64,000 nucleotides of DNA from Linyphia triangularis. Its lineage: Eukaryota > Arthropoda > Arachnida > Araneae > Linyphiidae. Each line of letters begins with the position of its first letter. Positions within the stretch are counted from its first letter, which is position 1. The stretch covers positions 33,647,424 through 33,711,423 of the forward strand of contig OZ021733.1 in the NCBI GenBank assembly GCA_963978545.1, read 5' to 3'. Below are positions 58,246-64,000 of this stretch, piece by piece. Under the pieces are notes generated by a model, which saw only the letters and a list, made by a program, of their open reading frames with translations, was not told the DNA's origin and made no database searches. Made by a program: the position numbers and the translations under genes.

Positions 58246-59324
58246 TAGGAAGGAATATAAATTACATAGTTTATAACTTTTCATGCTTAACCATTAAAAA
58301 CTTCAAATACATGCAAAGATAATATACTAACACAAATGCGTAAAGTTTCGGATTGAGTGGATTTTTTTTCTATAAGTGCTTAACACATTTAAACTAATGT
58401 TGAGAGATATAATCGCAAGACACTTTTAAGGAATCAGGTTTAATCAATGTTAGACACATAAAGTCTCATTATTTTCTCAATAACAGTATGAAATGTAAAT
58501 ATGAATTAAAATTTATGAGAAAAAAAAAATTTAAACTTTGATATCTTAACGTGAAAATTTCTTTTACAGAGCTTAACATGTCATTAAAAAGTTTTTTTCT
58601 TTTATTGTCATAGTTTTTGAGGGATTGAATACACAACAAAAGAACTTAGACAAGAATTAATTTTTAATATTCAGCAACTGAAACCCATTATGGAAGTTAC
58701 AGCAATGATTTTACAATTATTTTTAGGTTGAGTTAGTTTGACCCTGTTGAAGGAATTAGTAGTTGTAGTGTGTTCACACGTGAGTTTGCAATACAATATT
58801 AGTAATATACATTTCCAAAAAAACGAAATATTTATCACTTTGAATAGAAAAATGACGATTTTTTCATTTATTTATGTAAGTATTATTCTCAATTTTGTAA
58901 ATTTTAAATGTATTATCCATATTTTATTGAAGAATTTATATTTTTTTTCTTCTTCTTTCAGAATGGTTTAGGAAAAACATTTCATTTTAGTCAGAACAAT
59001 GTTTTCAAAGAGATGGAAATACGCAACTTTTCGATATATCAACCTTCAAATACTTTGAAATTGATTCTATTTGTTACAACCGGTTGTAATTTAAAGCTAT
59101 ACTGTACTATGCGAGCGATATTATATATCTTAGCTACTTACTGTCTATGTTAAAATTTATATTACCATTAAACTTGTTAGAAATTAATATGGCTATGTAA
59201 GTTATATTAATCAAGATAGTTTTTATTGTACAATGATACTTACTTAAGTTGATGAATGGCAACACAGAACTAGCTGCTAATGCTGAATAGATATGTGATA
59301 ACTGATTTTGGATACTCTAATGTT
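58246..59324. other. AT-rich, with one acceptor-like site
   Basis: A long pyrimidine tract ending TTTTCTTCTTCTTTCAG at 58945-58961 is a good splice-acceptor candidate on the plus strand. The frame after it (GAATGGTTTAGG onward) has no recognised homology. Confidence 0.3.
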
Positions 59325-60747
59325 TAAATAAAAGAGAAAAAGTAACATACTTGAACATCTTACAACTAAGAATTCAAAAGTGAACATGAAAATTTACTTT
59401 ACGAATAAATATCATGTCTTTAAAATGTGTACGAATATCACTAAATAAGAGAAAAAAGTAACATACTTAAACTCTTTACGACAAATAACTTTAAAATTAA
59501 CGAGAAAAAAAACTTACTTTATACATAAAAATCACTTTAAAATGTGTAAAAATATCGCTAAATAAGAGAAAAAAGTAACTTACTTAAAATTTCTAAGATA
59601 AATATTTAACCTTTACGCGAAAATTCCCTTCATGTATAAAAATCACGACTTTAAAATATAACATGCAAGAGAAAAGTAACGTACTTAAACTTTCTACGAC
59701 AAATAACTTTAACATTAACGTAAAATTTTACTTTACACATAAAAATCCCGATATTAAAATATGTAGAAATATCGCTAAATAAAAGAAAAAAAGTAACACA
59801 ATTAAACTTTGTACGACAAATAACTTTGACATTAACGTAAAAAATGTTCTTCACATATAAAAATCACGACTTTAAATTTGAAATGTAGGATGAAAGTATA
59901 ACATACCTATAATTTCTACGACAAAGAATTCAAACATTGCCGTTCATGTCTTTAAAATGTATAATGACAACTCTAACTTTTAGAAAAAAGAAACACTAAA
60001 AATTTAAAAGGCAAAGAATTTAAAATTGAACGTTAAAATTAACTTTACATGTACTATCATACTCTTATATCAACGATAAATAAGATAAAAAAAAAAGAAA
60101 CTCTAAAAATTTATAAGGCAAAGAATTCAAATAATACGCGAAAATTTACCTCACATATAAAAATTATGTCTTTCAAATGTGTAAGAATAACGCTAAATTA
60201 GAGAAAAAGAAATATTAAAAATTTATAGGGTAAGGAATTGAAACAATACGCGAAAATTTATTTCACACATAACATTTTTATCTTTAAAATGTGTAAGAAT
60301 AATGCTAAATTAGAGAAGAAAAAAAAATAACATACTTAAACTTTCTTCGACAACAATTTAAACAATACGCAAAAATTTCATACACAATTATTTTCTTAGG
60401 TTAATGTTAAATAATGGGAAATTTAACAGAATAAAAATTTCAAAGATAAAGAATTTTAACCTTTACACGAAAATTTACTTCACATATAAATATCATGTCT
60501 TTAAACTTTAACGTGACAATTTACTTCTCATATACAATTAAACTCTTAGGTTAATGTTAAATAAAAGAAAAAGTAACATACTCAAAAATTTCTAAGATAA
60601 GCATAACGTAAAAATTTCATATCATGTGTTTAAAATATAACATATAAGAGGAAAAAAATAACATACCTGAACTTTCTATAGCAAAGAATTTAAGCGTTAG
60701 CGTAAAAATTTACTTTACATATAAAATTCACGTCTTTAAACGGGATG
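59325..60747 (+). repeat. A-rich tandem satellite, ~115-bp unit, about 12 copies
   Basis: A unit containing AAGTAACATACTTAAAC, then CTACGACAAATAAC or a variant, GCGAAAATTTACTTCACAT, and TATCATGTCTTTAAAATGTG recurs from 59334 to 60745. Starts of the AAGTAAC/ATAACATAC block fall near 59340, 59457, 59575, 59675, 59792, 59897, 60327, 60572 and 60655, with more degenerate units between. Units are considerably diverged. No ORF is maintained. Confidence 0.85.
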
Positions 60748-60960
60748 ATAAGCATGTGACGGTAATTAGCCAATCAGGTTAGCGGTAGGTGATACGCCAC
60801 TTGCCGGCATTTTTAGACCGGAGGATGAGTCACGCTAAAACTTGTTCAAACACGTCGGAAGACTTGTACAGCAAGAACAACAGCATCGACGCGCAAGCAG
60901 CGGGTGATGCTGCGGTGTGTCAGCAGGTCTTCGAGATTATCGTTTTCCTACTTTTCCTTT
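60748..60960 (+). CDS. candidate first exon in a GC-richer island
   Basis: Right after the satellite, base composition changes abruptly. AGCCAATCAG (CCAAT box, 60768) and GATGAGTCACGC (AP-1-like, 60824) precede or overlap an ATG at 60825. That opens MSHAKTCSNTSEDLYSKNNS and continues IDAQAAGDAAVCQQVF before becoming hydrophobic and AT-rich. Possible donors are GCGGGTGATG (60903) and CAGGTCTTCG (60927). Codon choice looks more coding-like than elsewhere, but no family is recognised. An upstream in-frame ATG lies at 60789. Confidence 0.3.
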
Positions 60961-63102
60961 TTCATAATGAAATGTTTGTTAAAACTTGGAATGAATGAAG
61001 TGGATTTCAAAGACACATTAGTAAGTGAAGGTAGAATTCGCATGGACTTTCTTCCAAAAAGTATGATTCACTTGGAGAATTTAAGATCATTTCTACTTGA
61101 AAACTTTTCTATTGTCTAAAACATTGAATATTGTTCAAACTCAGTGAGATTATATGCTACAATACGGGTAAAACTTAACAAAATTGTTACATAGAAGAAA
61201 AATAGTAAGAGATTTAAAATAAATACTAGTTATAGATACTCCAAGGAAAAAAATACACCTCTACTTTTCAATCGGAAAATCAATGCAAGTTGGAAATTTA
61301 TGTTACTTCAAGAAAGACTTAGACAATTTACTTTGTAATAATATACGTTAAGGTGTCGTATTAACTCGTGCAATACATGCTGACTAAGGTTTATTTTACT
61401 TATCTAAGAAAGGTGAATTGGGGGAAAATATTAAATAAATTGTAGATATTAAATACATTGTAGATATGCATTTAAGTTTTAAAAATCACCTGCAAGACTT
61501 TTAAAACATCTTAAGATAAATTGAAAGAAACTTGCGAATTATATGTAAACTATATAACTTTTTATACTCTGAAAGGAAATCACAAGTAATTTAGTTAACT
61601 TTTTTCATGGTAACACTCATATTCAACGACATGTTTTTAAAATTTAACCTTCTTTACATGATAATAGTTATAAATTTTTTCAATCTCAGATGCGATATAC
61701 TATTATTTCTAACATATATGTTACGAATTGTGTAAAGTTTTTAAAACTGTATATGCAAATCACCAATCAGAAACATAAAAATCTAACATCAATCAAACAA
61801 ACTAAAATAATAAGATATTTTCCTTAGTGGAAATAGTTAACTACTCATGTGCTGGAATATACTTAGAAAATTTAAATACTGAAAAAAGTTTGCTAGGCAA
61901 ACTTAAAGAATATTTTTTTTTTCTTGTGAAAAACTAGCATAAATTTGGAAAATGTAGAGTTTGTTACTACGTAAAATTGAACATCATCTGGACAAACTAA
62001 ATTATACATGAATTTTTTTTTATTTGAGAGGTGCTGGCAATATATCATTAATATAGAGATTTTTAACTTCCACCCATAATTTCTAAATAACTTATACATA
62101 AATTTCAGAAAAACTGAAACGGAATGTGTTTTACAAGAGGCTTATTTTGTAAGATGAATATTCAATATTAATATAACTGAGCAAAGTTCATTCCGGAAAA
62201 AACTTGTAAAAGATACTTATATTTTGAAAATAGTTTGAAATATCCTTTTAAATTTATGAATGCTCGCTTTCGAAAGACACAAATAAAACTGATATTACTC
62301 ATGATAATTAACACATACATAACATTAGTCAAACAAAGTGAAATTTTTATTGCTTGTGACCGATAACTTTTCAGTGAAGCAGAACTTACATAGGAAATTT
62401 GTGCAAACTTTTTCAACTTTTAAACCAAGTATCATGTAAAATTATAAATTACGATAGGAAATAGCATACTTCAGAATCGGAACAAGTCTTGTAGTTAAGC
62501 TAAATGTATTTCTCAAGGAATTGAAAGCATACCAGAGAAGTCCTTATCATTTCGCATCTTTTCTCATGTTGCAAGAAGACATACTTTGTAAAAGATCGTC
62601 TTATCACTTAACAAAAATCAGTAAAAATAAATATATTTTCTATGGCAAAGATAAAACTTCACAACTTAATTACTTAAATTTAGCTAAGTTGCATATGGTT
62701 TATTCACATAACTCGCATGTGCTTTGAATGTTGAAATATATTTGTCAGTTGAAATCAAACTCATCGAAAATAAATGCTATCTACATTTTCAAGTCGGAAA
62801 TTACTATTAAATAAACTTTACATGTAAGACATTATCATGTTAAAAAGAAAAATCTACAAAAATGTAAATGATAATTTTACTGTTGGTACATAAATGATGA
62901 ATAATTTATGATTTTATTCTAGGCAAACGTTTTATTGTCTAACAGAGAACTTAAACTTTAGCAGAAAAACGAAAAAATACAATTTTTATATCCTATCATG
63001 CTTGTCGAAAATTGAATTTATTAGCTGTTGTAATAGATTTTTATTGTCCAAATTTCTATAGTTCTTCCCAGTGCAATAAAATTAAGTTCATGTGTAATGA
63101 TT

Positions 63103-63105
<3 letters not shown>
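60961..63105. other. AT-rich sequence, no gene seen
   Basis: Short ORFs only, none with a recognisable motif. No repeat family shared with the rest of the window was noticed. Confidence 0.5.

Positions 63106-63147
<42 letters not shown>
63106..63147. repeat. poly-T tract (42 bases)
   Basis: Uninterrupted T run. It could be the A-tail of a minus-strand retroposed sequence lying to its right, but no target duplication or recognisable body was found. Confidence 0.9.
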
Positions 63148-63150
<3 letters not shown>

Positions 63151-64000
63151 AATCTTATAAATTTAATGAAATTATTATGACCTAAGAGATTGAGTGAACT
63201 GAATAAATCAATGATGTAAATTTAAAAAGTGACTTGAACTGATACATACTATAACTGTAAAGAAGTATGACAAAGTGATAGATGAAGTAAAAATAGAAGT
63301 TGAGTGAAATGTGTTGAAAAAAGTTGAAGACGACAAGAAATTCGTAATTGAGAATTATCATTGACTTATATTAACTTCGTTTTTCTTGCTTATGACAAGA
63401 AAATACACTCTTTCTTATTAAGAACCAACTTGATATCTTATCATAGAATGACAATGATGAAATATCTATACATTAAAAAAAAATACCAAACTTAGACATA
63501 GCAAATTTCTTGAAATTCATGTATAATGTGAGAAGTTTTACTGGAAATATAGAAGATACAACATTGAAAGATGTGAATGTTTCGAAGTACTTTATCAGAA
63601 ATAAAAAAAAAATGCACTGAGGTCCGGTATAAAATTTTTTAGGAGAAAGTTTAAACAAAATTTAAAATCAAACATGCTTTTAAGTGGGAACACATATTAA
63701 AACTATAGCACATTTAACAATTTATATTATGTCATCTCAGTTGGTATCAAACTGAATAATATGAAAAACAACCACAAACTAAATAAACATGAAAATTATC
63801 AATATATGTGGAAAAGTTTCCTTTTTTCACATATAAAAAAAAAGATAACACATTGACATACGTTAAGATCACGAAACATGCGTATTCATATACCGATAAG
63901 AGCAACCAATGTTGCGGGGAGATATTCAAGTGATGGACAATATCCCATGAATAAATTGAGTGATTTAATTTCTAATGCTAATTTTAATAGTATTCCACGT
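63148..64000. other. AT-rich sequence to window end
   Basis: Nothing supportable on either strand. Confidence 0.5.

Noticed and set aside
59325..60747. Regular repeats considered as a CRISPR array
   Set aside because: Units are diverged along their whole length with no constant repeat plus unique spacer pattern, and the sequence is eukaryotic.
60815..60860. GGATGAGTCACGC...AAAAC resembling a hammerhead ribozyme core
   Set aside because: The conserved CTGATGA and GAAA elements and the three stems cannot be arranged here.

Overview
This window looks like AT-rich, intron- or intergenic-type DNA from an arthropod nuclear genome, most likely an arachnid such as a spider. That is inferred from the fragmented RNase H and reverse-transcriptase tails, the two tRNA-derived SINE families with (AACC)n tails, the mariner, Tc1, hAT and piggyBac-like relics, and the absence of any long ORF or prokaryotic gene organisation. 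The species assignment is recall-based inference. Almost all short ORFs lie inside repeats or run antisense to transposase relics. The only gene I can call with confidence is a tRNA-Ser(GCU) at 41259-41340 on the minus strand.

Layout. 1-4.4 kb: AT-rich DNA with a three-copy 130-bp tandem repeat and a diverged direct-repeat zone that holds a broken mariner transposase and an inverted copy of its C-terminus. About 4.9-40.0 kb: one very large array of about 21 decayed repeats, all in the same direction. Each is marked by a core of about 250 bp with a splice-acceptor-like left edge and a donor-like right edge. The right part (24.05-40.0 kb) is a higher-order repeat of roughly 4.15 kb with monomer types A, B and C. 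Mobile elements have invaded it: a palindromic foldback element, a hAT with a perfect 8-bp target duplication, a Tc1 element made of two inverted halves, LINE reverse-transcriptase tails, a piggyBac-like MITE, an RNase H fragment and many SINEs. Paralogous empty and filled sites let the insertions and duplications be ordered.

41.2-47.6 kb: the tRNA, a nest of three insertions inside a foldback element, a three-member MITE family, a hairpin MITE, more SINEs and a 530-bp TTTA-type microsatellite. 47.6-57 kb: mostly single-copy AT-rich sequence with a reverse-transcriptase fossil, a hAT transposase fossil and a three-copy tandem repeat. 57.2-58.25 kb: a striking regulatory-looking block with ETS-like, E-box and CRE motifs, then a tandem array in which a unit of about 155 bp repeatedly carries two TGACGTCA sites, then inverted CCAAT boxes, another E-box and a perfect CTCF-consensus match. 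59.3-60.75 kb: an A-rich satellite of about 115-bp units, followed by a small GC-richer island that may be a first exon. The rest is AT-rich with nothing recognised.

No operon or pathway can be described. The strongest leads for something undescribed are the exon-like tandem array and the CRE array.
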